Shown here piece by piece: positions 22,205 through 34,198 of a DNA stretch of 64,000 nt (its first letter is position 1; each line of letters begins with the position of its first letter). A program made the position numbers and the translations under genes. The notes beneath the pieces were generated by a model. It was given only the letters and a program-made list of their open reading frames with translations. It made no database searches and was not told where the DNA came from. Origin of the DNA: Nothophaeocryptopus gaeumannii (Eukaryota; Ascomycota; Dothideomycetes; Mycosphaerellales; Mycosphaerellaceae); assembly GCA_031771865.1 (NCBI GenBank), contig JASISA010000010.1, forward strand, positions 930,001-994,000, in the 5' to 3' direction.

Positions 22205-22889
22205 CTACTGAAAAATCTTGGATATGCCGTCCATGCACTCTCGAACGATGACGTTCGTTGCCACTGCATATTCCTCCAAACATCCGATTAATAAGAAGTC
22301 CACCGTCTGACGACTGATCTCGCCATCTACAGCGCTTGCACTTCTGCCTAGACTCATCCCAAGCTCCTTAAGTCCCTCAAAGCTCTCGTGGATATGGTCG
22401 GCTGCTCCCATCATGATCGTGTCGCCATTCCCAATCATAGCTTCGAACGGGACGATGTCGTCCACATCAAAGTCTTGTTGCTGGTCGACTTCTTGACGAG
22501 CCTTAAGGATTTGGTCGGCCTGACTATGCAATGTTTCTACCCGGGCAAGCAATTGACAACTTCCCGACGGACCCATGGTGAGAGGTTGGCAGGTTTAGAA
22601 GCTGGATGGTTCCGTTAAAAGTCATACCGTCGAGTGAGAACCCGTGGACTCGAATGTCATGATTCACGCGTAGGGTGATCGGCTTGTTAACGCTCAGGTC
22701 GAACTGCAGTAGCCGACCTGCTGGTATCTCAACCTTCTCTTCGCCTTCCTGGCCTTCCACAGCGGTCCCGCGTCTCTGTCTTCTCTTCTGCCTAGTACGT
22801 CTAGTTGGCGATGGGTCACGTTTTGCTGGGCGATGAGGACGGCGCTTTGCCTGTCGCGGAGTTGGAGGTGTGACTGGCGGTGTCGACAA
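22205..22889 (-). CDS. Hypothetical protein with a basic N-terminus
   Basis: Two exons: 22628-22889 and 22205-22536, joined across a 91-bp intron (GTATGA...GGTAG) that keeps the frame, giving 197 aa. The first 40 residues are strongly basic with RRPHRPAKRDPSPTRRTRQ, a likely nuclear localisation signal. The middle contains LLQFDLSVNKPITLRVNHD. The C-terminal exon is helical and acidic (DQILKARQEVDQQQDFDVDD ... HIHESFEGLKELGMSLG). An alternative start (ATG near 22960, MVSTRTRRGNTN) would need a 39-bp intron, which is unusually short, so I kept the ATG at 22889. I do not recognise the family. The shape suggests a small nuclear complex subunit, which is inference only. Confidence 0.6.
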
Positions 22890-23834
22890 CCCGTATCAAC
22901 TCAGTCGCTTACGCGTGCGGTTTGGGATGTTGGTGTTGCCTCGTCTGGTTCTTGTTGAGACCATCTTGAGAAAACTGCCCTGGATTTGCGTTAATTGATG
23001 ATCTTAACGTTGGATGGTTGTGGATGGTGCGGGATGGAGACGGGAGAAGTTGATGTGTGGGTCTTATGCTCTTCTCAGACAGGTGAGTATGGTCATTTCG
23101 CCCTATTGTCCAACCTCATCTGTGCTCTTCACTTATCGTCGCTCTTGCCTAGACCAATCATTACGGTATTCTGAGGCCTTGAGGTCCTATATTCGGGTGT
23201 AGTCTCTGCGCCACATATGAAAGCCTCGCGAAGCCCATGAAATATAGTACTTCTCCGATCTCTGCTGCGAGCACGCGCAAGGGGATCAAAGTCCAAAAAA
23301 GACAATGCCAATTCCATGCTGTGTGTGTGAACACGGAAGCTGAAACGTTTTGCCTCAGGCACTCAACACCACCTGGCATCTTTCTCAGGGTCGATGTAGA
23401 AACCTTGGCAGGAACTCGGAATCAACCATTGCAACCCGATTCAGGAGGAAGTTGTAGAGCCGTAATAATTCACACAGGCCTCTTCTGTGTTCTGTCGGTC
23501 TCGTGATTCCCTCGCAAACAACTCTGTTCAGATTGAGGAAGTAGAAGTGGTGTCAGACGCTCCTCGGTCTAGGGCCACCGACATTGCATTTCACAAAGCT
23601 TCACATGCTGCCTGGTTGGCCATTCTCTCCTCACCTCACACCTACGAACTACACGGCCACGTTTACAACTTCCACCGCCTCCCGCCCCTCCGACACGACC
23701 GCCTAGAGGTCTGCATAGCTGAGCGACCACGCTCTAGAGCATTGCAGCCTCTATTCTTCCCATCGACTCTACCCACAGCTGGAAACAGCATTCGATAGAC
23801 CGCGGACAGCGCACCTCCGACGCCAGCAACGACA
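22890..23834. other. Divergent intergenic region before SEC24
   Basis: Lies between the minus-strand hypothetical gene and plus-strand SEC24 and should hold both promoters. The final 200 bases are CT-rich, as is common in fungal leaders. No coding sequence is supported. Confidence 0.45.
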
Positions 23835-26793
23835 ATGGCGAACCCCTACCAAGAGGACACACCTAACCCAGAGGATGGGCAGTATGCTCAGGATGGCGCA
23901 TACGAGCAAGACGCCGCTCCAGCTCCGGCAGGAGGAGCAAAGAAGAAGCGTGCATATGCTGGACAGGCTTATGAATTTGGAGCAGGAGGAAATGCAGCAC
24001 TGGGAGGCGCACCGCCTGCTGGTTCTTCCTACCCAGGGCAACAGCAAGCTCCTCAGATGATGGGCGGTTATGGATATCCGGGACAGCCAGCACCTGAACA
24101 GGCGCAGCCTCAGTATGGCATGCCTCAGCAGCCCGCCTACGGAGCTCCTACTCCTCAAGGCGGATATCAGCAACCTGGGTACCAACAACCTGCGTATGGT
24201 GCCCCTCAGGGGGGATACGAGGCTCCAGCGCCTGGGTATTCTGCTGCGCCTGCGCAGCCTGGAGTCGCCGGCATGACACAGCAATTCTCGCAGATGGGCA
24301 TGGGCGGCGCACAACCTCAACAACCAGCGCCTCCGCAGCAACAGCAGGGTGTCCAGATGCGCTTGAACCCATTGCAGCCTGTGGATATCAGCATGCAAGG
24401 CCAGCCATTTCACGTGGCAGACTTGGATGCGGCTCCACCTCCTATCATCCTACCTCCGAATGTGAGTAGCCTGGCGAGTGTTCTGGGATTGTGCTGACAT
24501 GTTGTTAGTCCTCTGTTACACCTTCACCGCACGCCAACTGCTCGCCGAAGTATGTGCGCTCAACACTGAACGCTATGCCGGCGACGAACTCGCTGCTCAA
24601 AAAGAGCAAGCTGCCATTCGCTTTGATCATTCAGCCATACGCCGCTCTCCACGATGCCGAGGATGACGTTCCAGTTCAATACGATCAAGTCATTGCCCGA
24701 TGCAGAAGATGTCGGACATACATGAACCCATTTGCGAGCTTTTTGGACCATTCGCACAGGTGGAGGTGTAACATGTGCAATCTGACAAACGACGTACCGC
24801 AAAGCTTTGATTGGGATAGCGTAAAACAGCAGTCAGTGGATCGATGGCAGAGACCGGAGCTCAACTATGCCGTCAGCGAATTCGTTGCGCCACAAGAGTA
24901 CATGGTGCGGGCACCACAGCCATTGATATACCTGTTCCTTTTCGATGTCAGCTATGCCGGCGTTACAAGCGGACTGTTGGCAACTGCTGCGCGATGCATT
25001 TTGGAGAGCTTAGACCGGATACCCAACACAGACCGAAGGACGCGACTTGGATTCATAGCCGTCGACAGCTCTTTGCACTATTTCAGTATACCCCGAGACG
25101 GTGGTGAGAATAATGATGCCAAGATGCTGGTGGTCAGTGACCTCGACGAGCCTTTCCTGCCGACACCCGAAGATCTCCTTGTCAACTTGACTGAATGCCG
25201 AGCGAACATCGAGGCGTTCCTGGGCAAGCTCCAAGGCATGTTCGCCACCACCCAGAACGGTAGCTCTGCTATGGGATCTGCACTTCGCGCCGGCCACAAG
25301 CTCATCAGTCATGTTGGTGGTAAAATTTGCGTCCTCTCTGCGACACTTCCCAACATCGGCTTTGGCAAGCTTGACATGCGAGAAGATAAGAAGCTTCTAG
25401 GAACGTCGAAGGAGAACAGCCTGCTTCAGACGCAAAACAGCTTCTATAAGAGCTTCGCGGTTGAGTGCAGCAAGACTCAGGTGTCTATCGATATGTTCTT
25501 GTTCAGCGCACAGTACCAGGATGTGGCGAGCTTGAGCAACCTGCCTAGATACACCGGTGGTCAGACGTACTTCTACCCTGCTTGGAACGCGGCTAGAACG
25601 GAGGACGCTGTAAAGTTCGCAACCGAGTTTGGCGACTATCTATCGTCTGAGATCGGGCTCGAGGCTGTTCTGCGTGTGCGTACTACCACTGGCCTCCGAC
25701 CCAGCGCCTTCTACGGAAACTTCTTCAACCGATCGAGTGATCTATGCGCTTTCCCGGCTATGCCACGAGACCAGGCATACGTGGTCGAGATCGCAATCGA
25801 TGAGAGCATCACGAAGGCCTTCGCTTGCTTGCAGGTAGGTGTCTTGCACACAACTTGTAACGGCGAGCGCAGAATCCGTGTCATGACACTCAGCATCCCA
25901 GTCACTCAGAACATGGCCGATGTCTACGCTTCTGCGGACCAGCAAGCCATCACTCACTACTTCTCGCACAAGGCGGTTGAGAGAGCACTTAGTAGTGGCC
26001 TGGATGCTGCGAGAGATGCGGTCCAAGCCAAGCTCATTGAGCTGCTGCAGACCTACAAGAAGGAACTTGGTGGCGGTAATATGGGTGGCGGTGGTCTTCA
26101 ATTCCCCGCTAACCTCCGAGCGCTTCCAATGCTCTTCCTGGGGCTAATGAAGAATGTGAGTATCATCAAAATCACCAAAATTCACGCATCCTTTACTGAC
26201 ACTTCTTCAAGCTCGGCCTGCGCAAATCCGCTCAGATTCCTACGGACCTGCGATCCGCTGCGCTTTGCCTTCTCTCGACGCTGCCGCTACCACTATTGAT
26301 GCAATATATCTACCCGCGCATGTACTCGCTCCACGACATGCCCGATGACGCCGGCCTTCCACACCAAGAAACAGGCGCAATCGTAATGCCGCCACCTCTC
26401 AACCTGACCTCTGGAAACATTGTGCCTTATGGATTGTACCTGATCGATGATGGCCAGACGCAATTCCTCTGGCTCGGTCGCGACGCAGTCCCGGCCCTCA
26501 TCAACGACGTTTTCGGCATCGAAGACAAGAATCCACTCAAGCAAGGAAAGACCACCATTCCTGTCCTCGAATCAGAAATGAACGAGCGCGTGCGCGCCGT
26601 TGTAGACAAATCAAAAGATCACCGAGGCAAGGGTTGTGGCTCGATTGTCGTCCCTCCACTCTATCTGATTAGAGAAGACGGTGAGCCGAGTCTCAGACTT
26701 TGGGCACAGACAATGCTCGTGGAAGACCGCGCCGATCAAGGCGTGAGCGGAGCAATGTTTGTGGGTATGCTCAGAGAGAAGGTGGTCTCATAA
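23835..26793 (+). CDS. SEC24: COPII coat subunit Sec24
   Basis: Three exons: 23835-24461, 24509-26155 and 26212-26793 (introns 47 and 56 bp, GTGAGT donors), giving 951 aa, a normal Sec24 length. The N-terminal 200 residues are a Gln/Pro/Gly/Tyr-rich disordered region with repeated QQPxYGAP. The zinc ribbon follows with [11 protein letters not shown] and [11 protein letters not shown] (about residues 275-305). Next come the Sec23/24 trunk ([12 protein letters not shown] ... [16 protein letters not shown]), the beta-sandwich with [15 protein letters not shown], the helical domain, and a gelsolin-like C-terminus ([18 protein letters not shown]). With Sec23 it forms the inner COPII coat at ER exit sites and selects cargo. 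It looks intact and is a housekeeping anchor among accessory relics. Confidence 0.96.
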
Positions 26794-27543
26794 AGACAAG
26801 AGGTCTTGGAAGGAGATATGTAGAAAGAAGCGAGGAGTTGAGGATTGGAGAGGAGAAGTACTCTTGTTTGCCCTCGCAGAATACTACGTTTAAGCGCTTG
26901 CAGACAGTTGCAAGGGAGCATTGGTGCCGTACGACAGAGCCTGGCGTTGAGGCGCGGAGATGATGTTTGAGGAATAGTTTAGAGGCGGATTAGTAACGAA
27001 GCGAAAAGCAGATATCAACACTCAGCCGCTTACTGGCGTTTCTTTCGGTTGGTGGCAATGGTGATATTCAAAACGAGCTGGATTGGCCTGATTGGGAAAC
27101 CAAGTCCATTGCAGTTAGAGCTCGTTCACCGACCCGGGAGCCTCCTCATACAACTTGCTCGAATGCTGAATACGATCAATAGCGATCTAGCTGTATCATA
27201 CAGGTCCTGCTAGTGTGCGTCCTTCTCGGGCAAAGCCGCCCAGCGCTTTCGAATCGTGGAGTGCATGCAGTAGCTTGTCGAGTCCTGGTCTGTTTTGCGC
27301 ACTGGACGCATCGCAAGGCGAGCTGCTCGCCCGCTTCTTGGAATCAGCCATGAGGCGTCGTGCAACACGTCGCTGCGGGGTCTGCCTCTTCGATGCGAGT
27401 TGACACTGCTGACTCTCTTGCTGGGCGCTGCGCACAGGTATAAGGGGCTTGGGTCTGCAACAGCGGTCAAGCGCTGGCGACGTATCTCTCGCGCAGCACT
27501 ATTCCACAGGATATGAGCAAAGTCTCAGCATGTACCCTGCAAG
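26794..27543. other. Intergenic, no supported gene
   Basis: 3' flank of SEC24 and upstream flank of the alcohol dehydrogenase relic. Overlapping short reading frames on both strands at 27196-27516 have no family signal. Confidence 0.45.
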
Positions 27544-28510
27544 ATGGGTTTACCAACCGAACGACGCGCCGCTGTGAAGCAAGGCGAAGGATCATCCTCC
27601 ACAGCTCCTGTGCAAGCCATTCTCGTGGCCCAAGAGCCTGGCCCTGGCGCAACACTCGTCAGAATCAACTGGACCGGTCTCTGTGCAAGCGATAAACCCT
27701 TCCTGCACGAGGAGTGGTCCTCCTTGGGAGTCAAAATGACCGACCAGCCGCCAGAGTAGCAGGCCACGAAGGAGCTGGAGAAGTCGTAGCTGTCCACTCC
27801 GATGTTGCCTCTCTTTGGAAAATAGGGGATCGAACAGGTGTGAAGGGAGTAGTTTCGGTATGTAGGGAATGTGAGCTCTGCTCGAATGGCAGTGTGAGCT
27901 ACACAAGAAACAGATCAATTCGGGATTCACGGCTCCGGGAACTTCTCAGGAGTATTGTCTTACGGATGGGCAGTATGCGACGAGAATTGCTGAGGGGGTG
28001 AAAGATGAGGAGGCTGGACCGATTATGTGCGGTAAGAGCCATCGTATCGAGAACGTTTGGGACGTTTCGTTAACTCTTCTTGGAAATCAGGAGGCGTAAT
28101 AGTCTATATAGCCTGCAAACGCAGCTCTGTCCAACCAGGCCAATGGCTCGTAATGATCGGCGGCGGCGGAGGGATAGGCCATTTCGCCGTTCAATACGCC
28201 AAAGCAATGGGTATGCGGATCATCGCCGTCGATGGAGGCTCCGACAAAGAAGAGCTATGCAAGAAGCTCGGAGCCGAGGTTTTTCATCGATTACACCAAA
28301 GTCCAAGATATTCCGGCGGAGGTCGAGAGGATCACTACGTACGGCGCGCACGGCGTAATAGTCATTGCGGATTCTTGACATGGCTATGCGAATGCTCCGA
28401 GAGTCTTTTGCAGGCTGGGCGGGACCGTGGTTGCGGACGGGTTGCCGGCTGAGACGGATGTTGTTGCCGGTGCGCCTCCGGTTTTGTTAGCGATGAAAAG
28501 GTTGTCGTGG
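27544..28510 (+). pseudogene. Zinc-dependent alcohol dehydrogenase relic
   Basis: The ATG at 27544 begins a medium-chain alcohol dehydrogenase: WTGLCASDKPF holds the first zinc Cys. After a frameshift near 27740 comes VAGHEGAGEVVAVHSD, the GHE motif. CRECELC is the structural-zinc region. The frame breaks again near 27890, after which INSGFTAPGTSQEYCLTDG is read. A good intron (about 28031-28089) precedes the Rossmann core with VMIGGGGGIGHFAVQYAKAM. An extra T near 28280 shifts the frame once more, and the continuation has an in-frame TGA at about 28376. The C-terminal third is missing after about 28500. The parent would have been a cytosolic Adh1-type NAD enzyme. With four lesions and a truncation, no activity is expected. 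Confidence 0.82.
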
Positions 28511-29591
28511 CTGCTCATACTACGGGCAATTCTCGAGGTCTCTATGCACAAACACCAATCTCCAGGGCGTTTCGAACAGTGAAGAAAAGCTTCCAGGTGT
28601 GGGACTCAATCGAAGACCAACTACAGCAAGGAAACAGCAACATTGACCTCTTCCGCCTCGTACCCGACGACTGTGACTTCGTTCGAGCCTGGCTCCCACA
28701 ACTACAGGCACTCCGAGGACACAAGAAAGTCTATCTCGTACTCGATACGTGTCGGAAGAAGTACCGTATTCCGAGCCTCGATATGACGTCCTGCATTACG
28801 GAGGATCTTGTTCGCAGTGTTCCGCGAGATCGTACGAGCACAAGGCAGCGAGGTTTGATTCATTGACCTCCGGAAGGAGTGCCGGCGAACCAAGAGGAAG
28901 GACAGCAGTGGCTTTTGTGCATCCTTTGAATCTCGGATTGGTAAGAGTGGTCCTCATCTCGCGAACACGTTGAGATTGCTAACTGGTAGTAGAATGCAAA
29001 CTCCTGACCTGCGCAACTGCAGTCGAGCTAGCAGCTGCACACCACGTGTATCAAATACAGTTCGCAGGCGTCTTCACTTTCGCCGCTGCTTGGCGTGACC
29101 TGTTTGACGCATTGGCTGAGAATCCGATATGCGCCTTCACTCGACAGCTACCACGGGTTCACGGTCATTCTCATTTGGGTCACCTGATTGATGTCAGAAG
29201 CCACACGGTAGGCACGGGCGTAGGTTGGCGGAAGCTCAAGAATCTTTGTTCGGATATCGAGATGCAACTGGGCTTCAGCACTACCGCCGACTCTATGGCC
29301 GATCAGATGTGGAGGCTTTTACACATCCGCGGCCGCGTGCCACCCTCACCAATACGAGAGGCACGACCACTCCAAAGATGGATGGAGGAAGTCAGAATCG
29401 CCTATCCAAAGCGCCCAGAGTACCCTGATCCAACGGATCGACGTCCAACCCAACCGTACCCTACAATCCAATCACCCCCTACAATCAAGCAAGAAGAGGA
29501 GGGCGATGACACACTCACGCCAATGGATCTGTATCCAACGATCAAGAAGAAGAAGAAGAAGAAGAAGAAGAGGACGACGACGGCGCATTGA
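28511..29591 (+). pseudogene. Unidentified decayed gene
   Basis: Coding-like stretches lie in more than one frame. The first includes IDLFRLVPDDCDFVRAWLPQ (about 28650-28700) and YRIPSLDMTSC. A different frame reads FREIVRAQGSEV, hits TGA near 28851, and continues as FIDLRKECRRTKRKDSSGFC. A typical intron (GTAAGAG ... CTAACTGGTAG, about 28940-28989) then joins in frame to CKLLTCATAVELAAAHHVYQ and the last exon ending at 29591. The tail has a poly-Lys run from an AAG repeat. The reading-frame changes and lack of a start argue for a relic directly after the dehydrogenase relic. I do not recognise the family. Confidence 0.35.
29544..29570. repeat. AAG microsatellite
   Basis: Nine uninterrupted AAG units inside the last exon of the unidentified relic, encoding a Lys run. 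Confidence 0.9.
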
Positions 29592-30663
29592 ATCTAACGG
29601 ATCTCAGTCAATCACGTCCAACAACCCAAGAGGGAGTGTCGACAGAGGCAGACTCGACACTGGCAGTTCAGGAAGAGGTAAAAAGCATGGTATCTCGACA
29701 CATGTAACGGGGATGATAATGATCTGGCAGAGATGACATCTGTTTATGAGAACATAGCAAACACAATGTCTAGTACTATGTTGCCTGAACCTTGCTATTC
29801 GATCTCGACTTACTACATAAGCTACTGACTACCCGCATAGAGCCTTTATTCCTCGAAGGACAATAGTGGTAGCCTTCAGTAGTCCTACCAGGTTCATGTT
29901 CAACATTGACTTCATCCTCTGACACGAACGATAATCACTCGCGACCAGCTTGGGGAGAGAGCAGCTCGGTCCAGCAACTTTGCAGACGCTCGCCATCATC
30001 GGCCAGCCCTGTATATAGAATTGCTCAGGTACGGATAAGACTGATAAGCTCCAGACCGCGTACGACACTCGTCCATCCCGTCCTGACCAAAGGCACTCTG
30101 GACGATGTGGATAAGTTCTGCAAGTTGATGATTGAGGGTGACTTGCCTGGACGAGCAGTCTTGAAAATTGCTACTTGAAAGTCTAGAGCGTTCGAGAAGT
30201 AAGGTGTTTGTTGTTCGATATACTTTCACTTGACAGTTGACAGCAGAGCCTCCATCGGCCCCGTGACGCGGCAACGGCCCGGTGACAGACAGGCTCTGAG
30301 CCGGCTCAAAGGATGATGAGCCGAAAGTCTAATGCCGATGGATCCATATCCCCGCACGTGTCTCTAGTCTCCCAAGGAACAAGTGAGTTGGTGAGTTCAA
30401 TCTTGCTATCGTTCCTGTTCCTGCTCCTGTTCATGCATTAAAGATCGATTGATTTGAAGCACGCATAATTGGTCTTAGTAGTGAGAGCATCTTCGACGTT
30501 CATCTGGCAATTGCGGCACTTCAACAACCTTCCCGGAAACGAGGTCGGGAACAGGCATTTGATCGAGCAGGGAGGCTGGAACTTCATCTCGGGGGTCGAA
30601 TATCATCAGATGTCGAGGTCGAGCCCAGGGGATCAATAGCTCGACCTCCATCGTCTCGTCAAG
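29592..30663. other. Intergenic, promoter side of the acyl-CoA synthetase
   Basis: About 1.07 kb without a supported gene. A CTGTTCCTGCTCCTGTTC run lies near 30414-30431, about 240 bases upstream of the start codon. Confidence 0.4.
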
Positions 30664-32406
30664 ATGGCCCACTACTATCAATCGCAGCTCACACGTCCAA
30701 AAGAGTTCAACTTTGCAACAGATGTGATCGACTACTGGGCCAAAAACCCGCCATCAGGAGGATGTGCCATGCATTGGATCTCTCAAGACCGCAAGACAGA
30801 GCGAGTGTTGTCATTCGAACACTTCAGTCGACAATCACATCGTCTGGCAGTCCTGTTCCGCGAGAAGCTAGGAGTTCAGAGGGGAGAGAAGATGTTGATC
30901 ATCATGCCGCGATTGCCTGAATGGTGGGAAATAGCGACCGCAGGCATTCGAAGCGGTATCGTCATCTGTCCGGCAACGACTTTGCTTGTTGACAAGGATA
31001 TCGAATATCGTATCAACCGGTCTGGGGCTTCGACTTTCCTGGGCGATAGTGTGGCTGTTCAGAAGTATTTCAAGATTCGAAAGAATTGTCCGACTATCAA
31101 GCACGTATTTCAGCTTGATGGTAGAGCTCCTGATGGCGTTTTGTTGCTCAGTGAAGCATTGAAGTCCATTCCTCAGGATGCCAGGTACGAAGGATTGAAG
31201 CCTGCGCTGAAAGATCCTTCCATGATCTATTTTACCTCAGGTACGTTGGACCGCGTATAATTAGTCAGGTCTAATGTGACGAGCTTACCAATATCAATAG
31301 GCACGACTGGACCGCCCAAAATGGTCCAACACAACCAGATCTCGTATCCGCTGGCACATACGATCACCGGGAAACACTTTCACCGCCTCGAGCCTGGTCA
31401 GCTAAACTGGGTCCTAACCGAGCAGGGATGGGCGAAAGCAGGATGGGCCTTTCTAGGAACCTGGAATTGTGGCGCTGGAATCTTCATACACGACGATCGA
31501 GGCGCATTCAGTGCCAAGACGATCCTGGATATTCTGCATCAATATCCCATCACCACATTCTGCGCTCCTCCAACAACGTATCGTCAGCTGGTGCTAAATG
31601 ATATGCGAAAGTATATCAAGCAGAGGCCGCCGAAAGCGCTGAAGCATTGTACCGGTGCTGGTGAGCCATTGAATCCCGAGGTCATTCGCCTATGGCTTGA
31701 GACGACAGGTATAGAAATCTGTGATGGCTTTGGGCAGAGCGAGACGATTTTGCTATGCGGTAACTTCAAGGGCAATGCCATTAGGCCTGGCTCAATGGGC
31801 AAGCCTTCACCCGGCACGCCGCTATTCGTCATCGATGATGAAGGCAGCGAGACCGCGCATGATGTAGAGGGCGACATCGCCGTGAAAGTCGACTTGACAG
31901 GAAATTCCTCATTTTTCGGTGTGTTCGATGGCTACCTGGAAGACGGTAAGCTGGACCGCAAACTCCGAGATTCCCAAGAGCCAGGCCAGGCATGGTATTC
32001 AACAGGCGACCGAGCCGTGCGGGATAAAGATGGCTACTTCTGGTTTGTCGGCCGTAATGACGATGTAATCAATTCAGCTGGCTACCGAATTGGTCCCTTC
32101 GAAGTTGAGTCCACGTTGAAGCAGCATCCTGGTGTCGTTGAAAGTGCGGTAGTCTCATCTCCGGACCGGTCGCGGGGGGAAGTCGTCAAGGCTTTCATTG
32201 TCTTGACTCCGGAATATGAGGAGAAGGATAATGACCCGCTTATAAAGGAACTTCAAGACTTCTGTAAGACGAATCCTGCGCCGTATAAGTATCCGAGGAA
32301 GGTACAATTCGTGCCTGCTAGTTTCCTACCGAAAACCATCAGCGGGAAGATACAAAGGAAGAAGCTCAAACTGCAGGAGTGGTCGCAGGACAAGGCGAAG
32401 CTATAG
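30664..32406 (+). CDS. Medium-chain acyl-CoA synthetase (ACSM-like, ANL superfamily)
   Basis: Two exons: 30664-31240 and 31301-32406, giving 560 aa. The 60-bp intron (GTACGT...CAATAG) falls inside the ATP-binding P-loop, and splicing recreates YFTSGTTGPPKMVQHNQ. Later core motifs are present: CDGFGQSET (A5), the YSTGDRA motif with its ribose-binding Asp (A7), GRNDDVINSAGYRIGPFEVE (A8 hinge) and the C-terminal PKTISGKIQRKKL with the catalytic lysine (A10). Length and motif order match acetyl/medium-chain acyl-CoA ligases. The enzyme activates a carboxylic acid to acyl-AMP and then acyl-CoA. There is no PTS1-type end (QDKAKL is only faintly similar), so the compartment is unclear. Substrate chain length is inferred from overall resemblance to ACSM proteins. 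It is the one intact metabolic gene in the 27-38 kb relic region. Confidence 0.9.
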
Positions 32407-34198
32407 TAGCTAGACAAATAGTATAGATCGTACAGTCATCAGAATGACGACCTGTTTGTCTTCAGCTAAGGGTCTTCCTACTGGTAGTGATATGTTTCCG
32501 TACTGAGCCTCTTTAAATCTAGCGCTTCAAATACGATCTTACCTCATCAGCAACAACTGCCGTCGGCTTTCCAGACGTAAGTCGCTGTCTTCTCGTCATA
32601 ACACTTAAGATCCATCTCCCTAACTCGTGCGAGGTTGATGACCTTCATCTGTCGGCCGACATGGAACCTGTGAACTCCTCAGGTACTATAGCAAGCGCAG
32701 ACATATGTAAAATGATCTCGATAGCGACAGTAGAATCCGCCCTTACCAATTCACAATCCATCCTACCGAGCTACTGTAACAGGTCTGTGCGCATAGATTT
32801 GAAGGGCGTTCATGTGTATATAGATTTCTCGTATCTACTTTGGCATGTTCCGTAAAGTGCGAAGTAACACACATCGAATACCTGGTCAACATCTCGCCAT
32901 GTCACTAGCAGGAAACTCGCACAATTACCCCTGTGAGCACTAGTATGTTCGTGCGGCATGGGCAAGCTGAAAGCAGGCCAAGGCACAGAGCTGTTTCCGT
33001 GAATCCGAAGTGTCATTGGAAAGCGCGCTGCCAGCAGAAGAAACGGCGAGCCGTCCAATAGCCGTTCAGGCCGAAGCATTTCTTAGCAATTGAAGTCTTA
33101 GAAACTAAACTCAGACGTTACGTGAGTGTACAAACCTCGGAGTGCCTTACTGGCCGAGGACGGCTCTTTGATAGTTCCACTGTACCGTCCGCTACAACGC
33201 CCGTTGCGAGCCACAAAAGACAGGCAACATGGACGCCAGGTCACCGCCATATCCGTCGTCTCCGGTCCCGGATTGAAGCCGAGTTTTCGGTCTTCGCGAA
33301 CAGATCAAATGTAGGTTGATCTGCGCCATGATGGCCAAGGGTAGCTGTCTGACAGTCAATAGCAAATGCTGGGCTCTTATTTCCGTACGGAACAAATGTC
33401 CCAGCAGGCCCACAGGGTGCTTACGATATTGCCATCATGACTTCTACTGCAAGCAAAGACAGCGGCTTGACCGGAGAGCCTAAGTTTCAGGCCATCTTGG
33501 TATATGCTGCTGGTCTTGGAGCATGCAAGTCGAAAGTGGCAGCTAGAGGGCAGCCCCGCGAGGATATGACTGGCGCCGTGGAGACATGTCGCTTGTAACG
33601 GCGACCGCATTCGAAAAGGTCCAAGGCGATGTCTGCAAGGAGGCCGCGAATCCAGTTATTATTGCGAATGGTATGATTGACGAAGCTCTGGTGGGGGGGA
33701 TTCGTGAAAGACGACGCTGCTGGGTCAGTAGCGATCTGCGAGCTTCATATAGGCAGAAAGTGAGAAAATTCTCTAGAGTACTGCAGGAAGGGGTCAACGG
33801 CAGAGAAAACGGAGAAAGTGTATGTGAGAGAGTGCGAACCACGAAGAACGACTCGCGAGGATTGTGCCAAGAGCTGAGTCAGCCGTCGGATACACCTCCT
33901 CCTGCATTTAGCCGGCTTGGCCCTCGTTCCTTCTCACAGAAGATGTGTGCCAAATTCTCACATACATCTTTTGCACTCGGGCTGACGGTCTCGCATCTTC
34001 ATGGATGCAGTGCTGGCTCTCGACTGGAGCGGAATCGTCGTGAAGCCCGACTCTAGCAAGATCAAAGGGCCGCTGTGGAGAACAAGTCCGGATCGAGCTC
34101 CTGAGACCCTTTGGCAGTTCACGCAAGTGGATCCCATCTGCACATGTCCGAAACCTTGATCCGAATGGCCGGGGACCTGAGGCAAGAGATCTCTGGAG
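32407..34198. other. Intergenic, no supported gene
   Basis: 1.8 kb with only short conflicting reading frames (for example 33543-33842 minus and 33586-34056 plus). No family motif, repeat unit or RIP-like composition is seen. Confidence 0.45.

Noticed and set aside
22890..22960. An extra 5' exon for the 22.2-kb gene (MVSTRTRRGNTN)
   Set aside because: It needs a 39-bp intron, shorter than any other intron modelled here (47 bp or more). Kept only as an alternative start.
23769..24413. 214-aa minus-strand reading frame
   Set aside because: Antisense of the low-complexity Gln/Pro-rich N-terminus of SEC24.
29544..29570. AAG repeat as an unstable regulatory element
   Set aside because: It lies at the end of a probably dead reading frame, with no promoter or gene start nearby to influence.
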